A stretch of 64,000 bases of DNA from Amoebidium appalachense (lineage: Eukaryota > Ichthyosporea), in the NCBI GenBank assembly GCA_963693365.1, contig CAVNZM010000010.1, positions 1,984,001 to 2,048,000 of the forward strand, written 5' to 3'. Below the pieces are notes generated by a model, which did no database searches, was not told the DNA's origin, and saw only the letters and a list, made by a program, of their open reading frames with translations. Every line of letters begins with the position of its first letter. Position 1 is the stretch's first letter. Of this stretch, positions 1 to 41,603 are shown one piece after another. The translations under genes were made by a program, and so were the position numbers.

Positions 1-901
1 ACATTCAAGTGGAAGCCGCAGCATAACATCGTGACGGCATCATCCGACCCCTGATTGGCTCAACTTGGCGATAACAGCCAATCAGGTGACACATTCGCAC
101 ATACCAGCCGCCGTCGCCGTCTGTGCTACAGTCTACCTGACCATTTCATGAAGCTTGATGAGCTACCTCTACAGAGAAAAGGAGATAGAAAGGGAAGGTT
201 TGGCAGATATAAAAAAAAATATTAGACCTATGTGTGGCTTTGGGATTCCGAGAAATTTATGGGCACTGTCTAAGCGTATCATTGTCATGGTACTTTCAGC
301 CGTGCTGCGGGCATTGCGTCGCGCAACGTTTACTCACAATGAGTCTCACATCAGCTGTAACATTCCAAAGGTTTATCGTTGTGACGACGTTGTCTGCGCT
401 CCGTGATGTTTTGCGGTTAAAACTTTTTTAGCATTTAAAGTCTCGTATTACTCGTGCATTAGAATTATAGATCCTTGTAGATAACAAAGAAAGTATTTAG
501 ATTTATCAGTGAAGTGCCGCATTCTTTTATGCACACTATAACATGGCCGCCCCGCGCGGCCCGTGCCGCTTGTAAAGACTTCCCTTTCAGTTGGATACCC
601 GTCGCACCGTGTGTGGTCACGGAAACTCTTATTAGACTGATGTAGACAGCTTTGTTCTATTCAATTAAGTTCATAAAGCGCGCTGGACATTTTTCGTAAA
701 CCAAGAAAGCTACAGGGCGAGAACCCTGCCGTTTCTCAATTCCACGGCATGTTGGCGTAGGTCCGATCTCAGGACGGAAACTACACCGGCTGTGTCCGAC
801 TGAGGATAATCACTTAAAAGCAAAGTGTTTCAATGCGCATATAGCCTTCTGTTTTACAGGTGTGTGTTTGCTTTCAAGCCCCTGTAGCGGAGAAGAGGGG
901 G

Positions 902-956
<55 letters not shown>

Positions 957-1247
957 GCTGTTGTGTTAGTCGATTCACCCAGTTACTGTGTTTTCGTATT
1001 CAAAGGCTTCTCGTTTTCCCAACATCGTCTTCTCCGTGTGACTATGTGTCTATGGTTAAAATTCTGCCCATGTTGTGGTTGTTTTTGTGTCTTCACTTTT
1101 TTTGTAGCCTGTGAGCATGCGTGCGTGAGTAGCAACACTGCCGTTTTTGCCGGACGGTCGTGCTTGTGCAGTCGGTATCGCATGCCCCAAAACTTGTTAC
1201 GGCCTATTTCCAGCCTTATGCACCCAACTCGGTTTACATCAACCTAA
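1..1247. other. Upstream region without a supported gene
   Basis: No reading frame here has convincing coding character. The stretch holds a poly-G run at about 904-955 and ordinary mixed sequence. One frame at about 1190-1290 (ending in TAG at 1291-1294) has protein-like composition and could be an upstream exon of the aquaporin gene, but it is not in frame with the next exon and I could not place its splice sites. Confidence 0.5.
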
Positions 1248-1331
1248 AGCAATCCGTACAACCTACAGGGACAACAGGGCAGAACATCCCTTAGCGTACA
1301 CCTGCTCTCCCACAACGGGAAGCACTGGAAA

Positions 1332-13739
<12,408 letters not shown>

Positions 13740-14677
13740 AGGGTAGTTGTAGGTTTGTTTCGGAAAGGAAAACTGGTTGATAAAGGTGTGTAAGGATGTA
13801 TGCAAAGCAAAACTCGGGTGTTAGGGTACGCCTGAGCTGTTTAATGGTGGTAGCGGCGGGGTGGTATTATAATTGGCACGTAGATTTTTTTAGTTGGCAT
13901 ATAGTTTGTGCATAATCCTGGGATAGGTGTAGTTAGGGAGAATAGGCCCGGGACAATATTTCCTGACAGTTTGTTTTTGGTTGGTTCCTAGTTCCACCAG
14001 TAGTGAGGTTTGTGGTCACCTTAATGGCAGTTGGTTTTCTTTTCACACTTCGCACAACTTTAGCGGTATGATTAACATAGAGGCCCTATTAGTTTGAATT
14101 TATAGCAGACACCATACTATAGTAGTTCTAATTTTTAGAAGAAGATTTCAGAGGCTTGGCCCATATATACAGGTTGCCTGTCTTCTGGTGATTTCTCGAT
14201 GATCATATGCAGGATATATGTGAAATGTTAACCGATGTCTGGAATAGAGAGAGATTCACGCTGTGGACTCGAGGTAGAGACCAACTTCTCTAAACGGTTT
14301 CTTTATTTTTTGCTCGGCATATATCCCATCCCGCCAGGCGTTATTTGTATGTCAATGAAAATGCTCCCCCTTCCATACTTCACTAATAAAAACAAGCGAT
14401 GATCAAGCTAGATTCCCCCTCCGCAAGAATTTCTATTTCTTTCCCCCTTCAGTCTTATTGGCTTCCTCGCAAGAATTTTTATTAGCTTGTGGTAAGTGTT
14501 GGCGGTCCGTGTGGTACTATATATTTTCCTTACAAAGATAAACACTATAGCTACTGAGCAGTGGAGAGCTTTAGGCAGGACGATCTGTTGAGACACCGCA
14601 CACGCGACTTTGCATTTATGGTTTCAATTCTTGATGTGGATTCAATTTTCTCATGTGTACGTGCAAGATTTATTTCC

Positions 14678-14715
<38 letters not shown>

Positions 14716-15297
14716 ACACACACACACCTACCCACCCTTCTCAAGCCACAGCTGTAACCACACACACACTCACACGTGCACACACACACACACATACACA
14801 CACACACACACACAAGCACTTGACACGCGCGCGCGCGCACACACACACACACACGCGCACACACACACACACACACATACCCGCGTGCGCCTGCGCGCCC
14901 ACGCACCGGATGTGCAACCACCAGCACACATGCATGTGCCAGTGCATCAGATACACGGATACCTACGTATATGCCTACATACCAGCCGACACCACCACAC
15001 ACTGCATGCGCATGCAGGCACACACGTACAATATTCCGACTTTAATAATATGTGGTTGTTTTCTAATATGAAGTCCAAAGAATTTAATGTGGTTGTTTTC
15101 TAATAAAGAAAATATAATAATGTACCAAAAATACACGCACAACTTATTCAGTTAACTATTTAACGACTAACGTGCACGGAGTTGAGCAAAAAGAGGCAAC
15201 ACCATATACGGGGGCCAATCATATGGGTATGCGCCATACTGACATCATACCGACGTCATTAGACCTCGCACCACGATATGCCGACTTAAATTTGACT
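13740..15297. other. Intergenic region downstream of the aquaporin gene
   Basis: The first 0.9 kb is mixed sequence without coding character and probably includes the aquaporin 3' UTR; an AATAAA occurs near 14386. Poly-C (about 14682-14715) and CA/CG-rich microsatellite follow to about 15010. I see no gene. Confidence 0.55.
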
Positions 15298-15504
15298 TTA
15301 TAATTGCTTAGCTACAGCTCTAGCATGCAATGTGATTGACGAGGCCATGTCACCGGCCGGGAGCGCGCACAATGAATCATACAGAGCTGACAGCACCTTT
15401 ATTATGATCAAGTATAATCCACACGGCTGCAGGTCTTCGTCCACCTGCAGCTGCGCACCTATCTTCATCTCATCATGAAGCAATCTATTTCTAGTCGTTA
15501 CCAT
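15298..15504 (-). CDS. Unidentified open frame, 68 codons
   Basis: An uninterrupted minus-strand frame with normal amino-acid composition (residues from MVTTRNRLLHDEMKIGAQLQ to HARAVAKQL) in DNA free of microsatellites. It lies about 320 bp beyond the stop of the short copine-like gene on the same strand. It could be a small gene, a remnant exon or chance in a 3' UTR. I do not recognise it. Confidence 0.25.
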   Translation of the reverse strand: MVTTRNRLLHDEMKIGAQLQVDEDLQPCGLYLIIIKVLSALYDSLCALPAGDMASSITLHARAVAKQL

Positions 15505-15826
15505 TATTGACTCGTTGGAAACTTCTCTGCCGTCAATCTAAACTTTCAGCTGGGCCTGGCGTCCTTTAACAATCCAACATGGTTGGTTCCACATTAGCAT
15601 CAATGACAAAAAGGGGAAATGGCACCAACACAGGTACCAAGATCTACGTTGTTACAGATTGTCAATTAGTTCTTCATACACACTATAAATATCATCAACA
15701 TACAAGATTTCTGCACGCAGATCACCTGATTCGCTCACGGTACACCGATACTAGTTCACGATGTGGTCGGTCATTATCTTCATGGGTTCTTGAATCCATG
15801 TACAGGATTCCACTCTCACGTTCCAA

Positions 15827-15930
15827 TCATTCCACACACACCACCAATACTCCTCGACCAGTCTTCTTGTCAGGCATCCTGTAGGAGCGCATTCACCAAT
15901 TTAGGAATCCGAAGTTCCAACCGTTATCAA

Positions 15931-15961
<31 letters not shown>

Positions 15962-17079
15962 TTGCAACCCTCTTCACATGTACAGCTTTATCTTCCCATT
16001 CTGCTCAATCAACTTGCTCCCCTCGACTGTCCCAGAATGAACTCAAGTAGTGTCGCCCCACCCAGACGCAAACACCGCACACAGCCACGTGTGGGTACGC
16101 ACACAAAGAATATTACGTGACCAAACATACCACACACGTGAATGCACACGTGTGAACACACACAGTGCACACCGTCGCCCTCACTTAGCACATGCACTAT
16201 ACTGCAAGCTCCCCTCAGCACACCCACCAACGTGCACCACACAGGCACACGGAAAGCCCCGCAAGCCCGGCGCAACCACAGCCAACCATCACTCCCCCCC
16301 TCCCCCCCCCTCCCCCCACAAAAAAAACAAACAAAAAAAACCACCAGTACCACCACCGTTACCCAAATAATATCCGGATATAGACAACACACATTTCCGG
16401 CACCTAATCCCCCCCCCATTCTCCCCCCCCCCCCCCCCCCCCCCCCCACCCCTCACGTGCCCTCCAACCTATCTTTCCTCTCTACCTCTTGCCCGAACTC
16501 AACCCCCCCTCTCTCCCCTCCCGAGTGGGGACCAGCTGCCTTCCTGTATCTCATTATCATTAGACAACCTTCCCCCTCTTTCCCCAATGTCCCTTACCCC
16601 TTACCACAAACACCCATCAGCCTAGCCACACCCACCTGGCCACCCGTCCACCCTCCCGGGCCCATTGGGTAAGTGCCCCCCCCGGGGGAGGACCCCCCCC
16701 CCAACACACACACACACACCCTCCCTCCCCTTCCTCCCGGCCCTCCTTCTCCCCCTCCCCCCCTCCTCCCACCTTCCCCTCCCCCCCCCCCTCCCCCCCC
16801 CCTCCCCCCCGTTCCCCCCGTTCCCCCCTCATCCCTACCCATCCACCCACCCACTTACATAAGTGGTCTAGCCAGCTGCTTTCCTGGCGCCTTCAGAACC
16901 TGCTCAAGACCTAACTCGATGGAGCCAATTAAATCCTGTGCCTCTTTACCTGCAAACAGCAACCAGGAATAGCGGATTATATTAGAATGGCTGCTCATAG
17001 TGGTGCAACACCCATCGTGAAAGGCAGGGCAGAGTGTAGGCTGGTGTGTGTGTGTGTGTGTGTGTGTGGCCAGGAAGCG

Positions 17080-17110
<31 letters not shown>

Positions 17111-17288
17111 AGGGGGGGAAGGGTGAAGGAGGGAAGCAATGGATGCCAGATGCGCTGAAGAGCAGATCGACACGGCCGGGATGAAGGATGGGCAGGAGAA
17201 GGGGGGAATGGGCGGAATTGCAGCGCGCGTGTGTGTTGGTGTGAATGTGAGTCCGAGTGTGCGAGTTTGTGTGTGTTGGTTGAGTGAA

Positions 17289-17320
<32 letters not shown>

Positions 17321-18002
17321 GATGAGGAAGGGGAGTGAGCGGGGAGGGGTGGGGTGGGGTGGGGGTGGTTTTTTTCTTTTTCTTTCTTTCTTTCTTTTTT
17401 TTTTGGAGGGGGGGGGAGGGGGGGGGGAGGGAGGGAGCAGAACATCATTTAGAGAAGCGCCTCCCTCCCATCCATTCCCCCTGAGGCCCCCTCCCGACCC
17501 GGAAACGCATACCCATCACACACACATCAAAAATAACCAAAAAAAAAAAGAGGGGGGGGGGGGAGGGGGGGGTGGCAGGGGGAGACAACGGAACAAAACA
17601 AAACAGCACACACCTTTTCCCTCCTCATCGATATCATAGACCTCAAACACTAGAACCACGCTGCTTGGCTCCTCCCCCTCAGCTACAGCAACGGTGATGG
17701 TTGTCTGCCACTCGGGGGAGGCCTGGTTCCTGTGACAAATGAACTTGTGAATTGGGGGGTTTGTGTGTTTATATGCCGCACTAGGAAATATATCAGGACT
17801 GGTGGCTGTGCTGTAAGGAAACAATCAAAGATTTATGTTTCAACGATATGTCTGTGTTTTTATCTTGTGGATACAAGTCACATCGGTTGAGTTGGTGTTT
17901 CGACGGGTGGGATCATGACTGTTTGGGCTGGGTAAGAGGTTGTATGGACTAAGCATGGCAGTATCAGGCCAGGCCCTGATAATGAGTAGATGGGGGGGGG
18001 GT

Positions 18003-18033
<31 letters not shown>

Positions 18034-18764
18034 TGATTGGGAGATGGGGACCAAAGGGAGGGAAAGGGAGAGGGGGGGGAGGGGGAGAGAGAGAGAGAGA
18101 TAGAAAAAGAGAGAGATGAAGAGAGAGAGGAAGAGAGGGAGAGAGAAGGCCGAGGCGGGGGAGGAGGCGGAGTGGGGGGGGGGGATGGCAGGGATTGTGG
18201 GTGGTGGTGGACGAAAAAGAGAGTAAGAGAGGGGACGGGAAAATGAGGCATGTGTGTGGGCGAGCAGGTCCACACACGTGTTTTGTGCATGCATCTTGAT
18301 GGGTGTACTTGTGAGTTGGGGACGGCCGGAGGGGGGAGGGCGGGGGGGGGGGGGGGGGGAGGGGGGAGGGGGGGGGGGGGCGGGGGCGGTGGCGGGCGGG
18401 CGCGGGGAGGGGGGGGGGGGGGGGGGGCAGACAGAGAGGGAGAGGGAAAGGGAGAGTGAGGGACTCACTCTATGGTCTCCGTCTGGCCCAACTCCACCAA
18501 CTCCCCACTTGCGCTTTTGCGGAATACCCATGCTCTTGGGTCAGACTTGCTGAAGGTGTCCAGGTCGGGAAAGTTCCTGCATGAAAACGTTTAAGTACTG
18601 CACTGCGACAGGAAGGCCACGGGAGTTGTGTGTGTGTCTGTGTTGGCCCTTGAAATGCAACAACGCGCGAGCCTTAAATCAAACATGTAGCCAGGAATAG
18701 ATTGGTGAGTCAAATGCGACTTGATGTTACGCGCGCCTGACTCGAAGTCCTTAGATGGTAGCAA

Positions 18765-18838
<74 letters not shown>

Positions 18839-19275
18839 AGACACAGACACATACACACACACACAAACACGCACACACACACACACACACACAGACACGC
18901 ACACCCACACACACCCCCTCAAAGGCACGAACACGCTCCTACACGCTCCTACGACTAGGTGAGCGAGAACAACACATGCACAACCGCACGAGCGCATGCA
19001 AACACGTGGTCAAACACACAGGTGCACGCGCATCTTCGGGCCAATGTCTAGATTTTCTCCGTTTCATTGTCTTAGTGGGAAAATAAGCAGCTTTCTCGTG
19101 TGCAACAAACCAAAACTAAAAATCCTTGTTCAACCTCAAGATAGAGCAAGCGAAAGAAGTTTCCCCTGACCAGAGTGACGTTCCTGCCGCGTGGTTAAGA
19201 AGTTCAAAGTTCAGGAAGAAGAGGGTTTATGGCTGCTTACTTTCCCTTGAGTCTCAGTTTGTACGTGGCAGCCAT
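15827..19275 (-). CDS. Short copine-like protein with a single C2 domain
   Basis: Five exons on the minus strand, in transcript order: 19275-19241, 18576-18469, 17729-17614, 16949-16859 and 15878-15827. They join in phase into 402 nt, 133 codons plus a TGA stop. The protein is a copine first C2 domain, which binds phospholipid in a calcium-dependent way in this family. Visible features are the start [18 protein letters not shown], the calcium-loop residues [18 protein letters not shown], the second loop YDIDEEG, and [13 protein letters not shown]. The first four intron positions match the neighbouring full-length copine. The fifth exon begins the linker to a second C2 domain ([10 protein letters not shown]) but hits TGA where the full copine continues with AEEV. 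No second C2 or VWA domain follows. It is either a functional C2-only protein or a truncated paralogue. Confidence 0.8.
18771..18912. repeat. (CA)n microsatellite
   Basis: CA repeat with some CAGA variants, inside the first intron of the minus-strand copine-like gene, where it reads as GT in the sense direction. Confidence 0.9.
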
Positions 19276-22200
19276 TTCGAATTCTCAAATACAAGCAGCA
19301 AAATTGAAGTACTTTGGAATTGTCCAGCCCAGATCTTAGCTAATTAGCTATACTGTTCCTGACCTGGGACAAAGAAAACAAACACCTCTGGAGTGAGGTT
19401 ACTGTGTCCACTTCACGATGGTTTTTGCATATGCAGACAGTCCAGGAGAGACTATGCGCTAACATCACACTAAAACGGCAACGTACTAAACAATCTGCTT
19501 CACACATCACTGTGACGCGCGCAGAGTGTAATATGATACCCAATAGACTAGTTTGTATTTTTGTTTATCTTTTACCCGCCTCACCCCACCTCGAATAGGA
19601 CACGAGAAGCCGATTGGGCCCAACAGCATCAAAACCTCGGGAATCGAATCGTTCCAGAGCCTGGACTCACAACGAACAGGCCATCCTAGCAAAGCTCACT
19701 TTGACAGAAAGAAGACGAAAGGCGCGAGCGGGGAAGAGAGAGTGACACACCTTCGAGCTACTCCAGGAAGTGAGGGTGGAAGGGATAGATTCAAATATCG
19801 ATCCAAAAAGGGTGGGTGGGTGTTGGAGGGGGGGGAGGGGGGGGGGGGGGGGGGGGGGGGAGGAGGGGGGGGGGGGGGGGGGGGGACGTCGTCGTAAAGC
19901 TTATCATCTGAGAGGGGTTGAAGACGGAGGGATGGACGGGGCGAAGCAGAAATGGTGGCAGGGAGGGAGGCAGCTGCAAGAGGGAATGAAGGGAAGGAAG
20001 ACCCCCGACCGGTCCCCCCCCCCCCCACCCACCATCCCCTCCGGATCCCCCAACTCCCGAAGAGGCTCGAGCTCTTTCTCCTAGATTAGGCTAACTTTCT
20101 ACACAGGTGCCGTTTTTCCTCACTCCACGGCCGAGACTATTATTAATTGGCTCTCTCTCTCAAGCTGCTTGTCTTAGAGCAGTCGACGATATGCGCACGC
20201 TTGCTACAAGTTGCGACGTCTACGGACGCATGTGCACGCATGCACACACACATGCACACCATTATTAATATTATGTGCACCAAGTCTCACAATGCACGTA
20301 CGAGAATTCGATCCTCGACAACAAAACAGTTTTATTTACAAACCATGACAATGATACGTACACTTAGCAGATGTACACGCACGGACCCACCCAAAGCTCT
20401 CACAATCTCCGAAGCACGTTTCCCTTAAACTTGGTTCGCACACCAGTTCCAGCACACCGTAACCCACTAAACATACGCCTAATAGGTCTACTCACGCATG
20501 CACACACACTTGCGTGCAACCGCCACACAAATGCGCCTGTACCCGTAAATTCACGGGCGCACCAACACACTGGCACACACAAGTGATGCACATCCACACA
20601 CATTAGCGCTAGCCTCCCATAGTGATGACCGCAGCCCCAGAGCCGAAAGCCAACATAATAAACGTCACGAAAAGAGCAGAAGTTCATGGTAAACCTAATC
20701 TACGGACAATGTAATACTATATACAGCTATGACAATGTGCGCTGGACACGGCACGCTGGGCACGGCACGCTGGACACGGCACGGCAAGGGCGCCGCTTTC
20801 TTCCCCTCTGCCTGAGCCTGTTGAGCTCGCTCCAGCTGTCCGGATCATCGACGCGTCCGAAGAATCATGGCATGGCATCCCAAGTTCTATACTCAAGTGA
20901 TATAGTCAACCACCAATCAAAATGAGAAAACGTTAAGTTTAACCGTAAACCAATATGTGAACATGACAAAAGAGATTTAAAAACTTTTCAGAAAACTCCC
21001 TCTCGGCAATTTATGCTTAAAGTTTCAAGTTGACCTGTAAAATGTGTTCGTTAGCTGAGATCTCATCTTAGGGTTTGCCTTTCAAAGGGCCTACCGCCAG
21101 GGCCAGAAATTACAGTGCCACTTGGACCGTAAAAACGCCACCTGAAACCAGAAAAAAGCCACTTGAAGTGGAGCGCCAGGTCCACTGAACTCAGGGTTAG
21201 TGGACCTAAACACTATAAAATATATGTGTAACCCAGTGGAGTGGAAGTGGAATACAGGCAAAGTTGCCAAAATACATATGCGCCACCTTTCAAACAAGCC
21301 ACCGTACTCCCAAATCATATTTCAAGCCCTGTCTACCGTTAACGGTTTGCCGCTGATTGAGCCGGAGCCGGAGCGGCGGACTCATATCATGCAGGCGGCA
21401 CATCCTACCCCGTTTTTGGGGATATTTTTATCTCGCGAATAATGAAATCGCTTGCATCCAACCCGATCGCACTCCGATCGAAGCGCCCCGCCCCTTGCGC
21501 CAGCCCCATATTCGTGCGACCCGGCATCGGAATCGGCTACGGTGCGGCTGGGCGAGGCTACTTTTGCCAGACCCGGCCCGATTACGGAAAGAGTAGATTG
21601 TATACATAAGCTCTCCCGATACTGTAAAGCTTATTCCTGCATGTGCATGTATACTGCAAAAGCGACACAAATATGCATCTGCAAGCTCGACAAGGCTTTA
21701 TTTTTGCTTTTACCAGATTATGACAACTGCTTCCTTGAAGCCTCGAGCTCGCCCAGGTGCATACACGCCTCGTCGTGGTCGTTATCCGCCGAAATATCAA
21801 TCCTAGAAGCGGGGGTTGACTTTATAATGCGTTTTTTATTTGCTGTAGCGTGATTAGACGACACATTGCATATGACTTCTGCGCATGCAAGAAGCCGGAG
21901 TTGCGATACGCATACATACAGGGATTTGTTATCCTCCGGCTGTAAATAACACTTCTGTCTATGCTCCATCAAGATCAATGCTTGCAATTAGCCGACAAAA
22001 TATCCGCATGATTCAGCGAAAGCCGGTAAAAAAGAAGACTTGGGTATGGCAAAATGTAGCCTACCCGCACCGTAGCCAAATCCGATGCCAAGTCACACGA
22101 ATATGGGGCTGGTGCAAGGGTCGGGGCGCTTCGATCGGAGTGCGATCGGCTTGGATGCAAGCGATTGCATTATTCTCGAGATAAAACAAATCACCCAAAA

Positions 22201-22421
22201 CAGGGGGGTAGGGTAGGGGTAGGATGTGTGTGCGGCGGCGGTGAAACGTGAGGCTCCAAAACGCTCAGTAGTTGAAACAAGTCAGAGAAAAAGGAGGATA
22301 TTGTGCTGTGCTCGTTTCATACTTCTAGATTCGCTGTTGGTGTGTGAACAATAGTTATCTGACTGGCATCAACCCACTCCAACGATTGAAGTCTACGTTT
22401 TTTTTTGACGAAAAAAAGAAA
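19276..22421. promoter_or_regulatory. Shared intergenic region between two divergent copine genes
   Basis: The minus-strand copine-like ATG (19275) and the plus-strand copine ATG (22422) face away from each other across 3.1 kb. The region must contain both promoters, though I see no certain core element. It also holds poly-G tracts at 19827-19886, a short 14-bp tandem repeat near 20741-20785, and the inverted-repeat element at 21426-22187. No other gene is supported here. Confidence 0.5.
21426..22187. mobile_element. Foldback-type element with about 160-bp inverted arms
   Basis: The left arm (about 21426-21589) and right arm (about 22023-22187) are reverse complements at roughly 85-90 percent. 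Both contain ATCGCTTGCATCCAA, CGATCGCACTCCGATCG and AGCCCCATATTCGTG. Weaker complementarity extends outward by 40-70 bp on each side. The 430-bp interior has no convincing gene, so this is probably a non-autonomous DNA transposon. Confidence 0.8.
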
Positions 22422-38900
<16,479 letters not shown>

Positions 38901-39723
38901 AAGAGATAGGTAGATGATACCATTAACTATCGTGGGTACCAAAAGTGATTGTGCTGTATTTATTGACCACATTCAATAGCTGCTAATTTTGAATGAATTC
39001 CACCAGATCCGATCAGTCAAGGAAGAAAGTGATCCAGAATGAATGGGCTTCCGAATTTTCTAAATTTGTAAGCATAATGCTTTGCTTTCTCGGGAAAAAA
39101 ACTCTCTATATCCCGCCCTCCCTCCCACCCACCCACCCACCCACCCACCCACCCTCCTTCCCTCCTTCCCTCGCTCCCCCTTTATCCCTCCCTCCCTCCC
39201 TCCTTCCCTCACTCCCCACTCCTTCTCACACACGCGCGCTCTCTCGCTCTTCCTCTCTCAGGTTCTCCCTCTGGGGGTTTATGCTCTTTGTATTGCTGCG
39301 GACATCGTCAGGGGCCCAGCCTCACTTGACGGCCTACTGCGTTTTCCAGCGCAGCCAATCAAATGCAGCTAGTGACTTATGTACTGTACCACTGTATGCA
39401 ATAAAACAACCCTAGCTAGTATAGATTATGGATAAGCAGAAGCTAGCAATGGTAGCTCCGAGAGAAAGTTAAGACACCGTATCACAATATCATACTGTGC
39501 AGCATTAATAAGGTGATCTAGCACGGTCATTTTATAACGGATATACTTCCAGGGTGAGAGAAGAAGAAAAGAGAATAAAGCCGCCCATTACCTCCGGTTC
39601 TACCACATTAGCTAACAGGTCACACTTATTGATAGATATGCATGCACGAGTAAAACGCCCCCCACACATATTACACATACGAGCAACCCTACGAGCAAAT
39701 CAACCCTTAACCCAATGAAATCC
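38901..39723. other. Copine 3' flank
   Basis: Untranslated and intergenic sequence after the copine stop. It holds (CCCA)n/(CCCT)n simple repeats at about 39118-39215. Another possible poly-A signal (AATAAA) occurs near 39572. No gene is visible. Confidence 0.6.
39400..39405 (+). terminator. Candidate polyadenylation signal of the copine gene
   Basis: A canonical AATAAA 500 nt after the copine stop codon, in sequence without other genes. The copine 3' UTR would then be about 0.5 kb. Confidence 0.4.
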
Positions 39724-39742
39724 ATTTTCAACTTAGGTTGCT
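39724..39742 (+). repeat. 19-bp direct repeat B (outer copy)
   Basis: ATTTTCAACTTAGGTTGCT, identical to 40213-40231. A 19-bp exact match is very unlikely by chance in this window. Confidence 0.7.
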
Positions 39743-39907
39743 TCTGTCGGTTTTATTGCTCTCTTGTGGCTCACAACAATCTGGTCCCCGGGACCCCCAC
39801 TACTACATCAATACATACGGTTACACATGCCTATGGTCGCAGATCGATCAACTTGTATGGACTAAGTCTGGGCTGTATACACACGTATCCACACTGGCCA
39901 CGTGCCT

Positions 39908-39953
<46 letters not shown>

Positions 39954-40040
39954 ACCCCAAAACACCTACCCTTGCCCCTAAGAGGTACACTAACCCAAGA
40001 GGCTAGACGGGGGACTAAAAAACGCGGGCGGGAGGGTGGG

Positions 40041-40215
40041 TTAGAGAGAGCAGCGACGGGGGACAAAAAGTGACTCAGAGGGTGATTTAACCTGGCACCC
40101 GCTTTTTATAGTACCCTAAAAAGCTGCTACTGTGCCTATTGGGTGATCACTTCGATCTCCCAATATGACACTACTAAGCTTGTTTAGAAAATCTGGATTT
40201 CCCAAATCAACGATT
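40041..40215 (+). repeat. Direct repeat A, copy next to the recombinase end
   Basis: A 175-bp unit beginning near AGAGAGAGCAGCGACGGGGG and ending AAATCAACGATTT, matched at 42452-42616 with three small indels and a few substitutions. Confidence 0.85.
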
Positions 40216-40231
40216 TTCAACTTAGGTTGCT
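40213..40231 (+). repeat. 19-bp direct repeat B (inner copy)
   Basis: Identical to 39724-39742 and immediately adjacent to repeat A, as expected for a B1-A2 junction. Confidence 0.7.
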
Positions 40232-40280
40232 AGCTATGTCCATAATTCAGCCAACTACAAGCTTATATAACCCAACATTG

Positions 40281-41503
40281 CTAAGCCAACTCACCTGCGG
40301 ACCCGGGCGGCCGGGCACCCTGCAACATTCCGAAGTAGAGCCAGTCGTCGGCCGTAGGGAGGCTGTGGCCGAAGCCGTAGTGGGACACGGGGGTGCGGCT
40401 GCCAAGCTGCCACACACCCAGCCACGACACAAACGCCTCGTCCACAAGCAGGGCACCAACAGGCGCCCACCTGGCCATGGCGCAGGCAGTGCCACGTGAC
40501 GCCTGCAGCCTCGGTGGCGAGCGCCCCGACATTACGCAACTCGGCGCCCAGCCAATCGTTTCCCACTTTGGGTGACGCTTTGGGCACGAGCAGCGCAGTA
40601 CGGGAGGGTAGAGCTGCCAGCATGTGGTGGAACGCCGACGCACACACGATGCCGTACGGGGGGACGGAGAACTTTCCCCCCTAGCCTGCCAGTGCCTGCT
40701 TGATAGCCTGAAAGGAGAGGGTGACGCGGGCAAGACCGTCCCTCGGCACTGACCGGGCCGACGACAACATCTTCGTCGCGGAGCGTAGACACTGAACCCC
40801 ACCGAAGGCCAAATAGGTAGCTGGCAGCCACGGCCCCCAACCACCGGGCACCGTCGCCTGACGTGTGCCCCCGCTGCAACCAGCCGGTGAACCAGGGGGC
40901 GTCGAAACGCGACAACTCCGCTGGCGGGGGCCGAACTTTGAGCACGGCGGACGAATAGGACTTCTTGACCATGGCGATGGTGGAGGCGTCGACATATGGC
41001 AGACGCCAGAGCTCATGCACATTGCGCAGGGCGGAAAACTTGCTGTCCAGACTTGGAGGTTCGTACCCTTGTTTGAACAGGTCGGCAGCATAGGCCATAG
41101 ACGATGTCGGCCACGGCTGCAGACGGTTGGCGGCACAAAATTGAACGTGACACTGTCGATACACATCTGACTGATAGACTCTCCAGGTCTTGTCGCTAAG
41201 AAAACCCTCCAGCAACAAACTGGCCTCGGCCCGAACCCCTTCCGGCATAGAGGCCACCACAGCTGCCTTCCACTCCTGGAAGTTTCCCAGGGCAGGGGCC
41301 TGCAACGGGCCCACCGGCACCGGTGTTGGCGCCGGGGCAGCCAGCCTGGCCGGGGGCGGAGGAGGGAGGGTAGCGGCTGCGGGGGCCGGCTGTGGCGGTT
41401 CAGGCGCGGGGTCTGGCTGGTTGTTGACTAGGCCTGGCTGCGGCGCCGGGACTGGCCGTTGGGCCGGCACGGGCGGATAGAAATTTATAAACGCATGCAA
41501 CAT
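40281..41503 (-). pseudogene. Tyrosine recombinase (integrase), frameshifted
   Basis: The frame starting at 41503 has a Pro-rich N-terminus, an alpha-helical core-binding region (SDKTWRVYQSDVYRQCHVQF onward) and the first catalytic box with its conserved Arg in FGLRWGSVSTLRDED. Beyond about 40780 the similarity moves between frames: VTLSFQAIKQAL, then the second box WHCLRHG (near 40471-40500), then a possible catalytic Tyr in DDWLYFGM, each in a different frame. The enzyme family cuts and rejoins DNA through a tyrosine. Several indels mean that this copy cannot make the whole protein as written. Confidence 0.7.
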
Positions 41504-41603
41504 GATTTAATATTTTCCCCACACTAATGTACAGTAATATACAAGGGGCGACGAGCGCACTGCCCGCCGCAAGTGCCCTGGCCCACTGGCCGGGCGTGCG
41601 GCA

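Noticed and set aside
20741-20785. Three 14-bp tandem copies of a CTGGACACGGCACG-like unit
   Set aside because: Too short and isolated to be more than a local duplication.
41190-41480. Plus-strand Gly/Ala-rich frame opposite the recombinase
   Set aside because: It is the antisense of the Pro-rich N-terminus of the minus-strand recombinase gene, which has clear family motifs.
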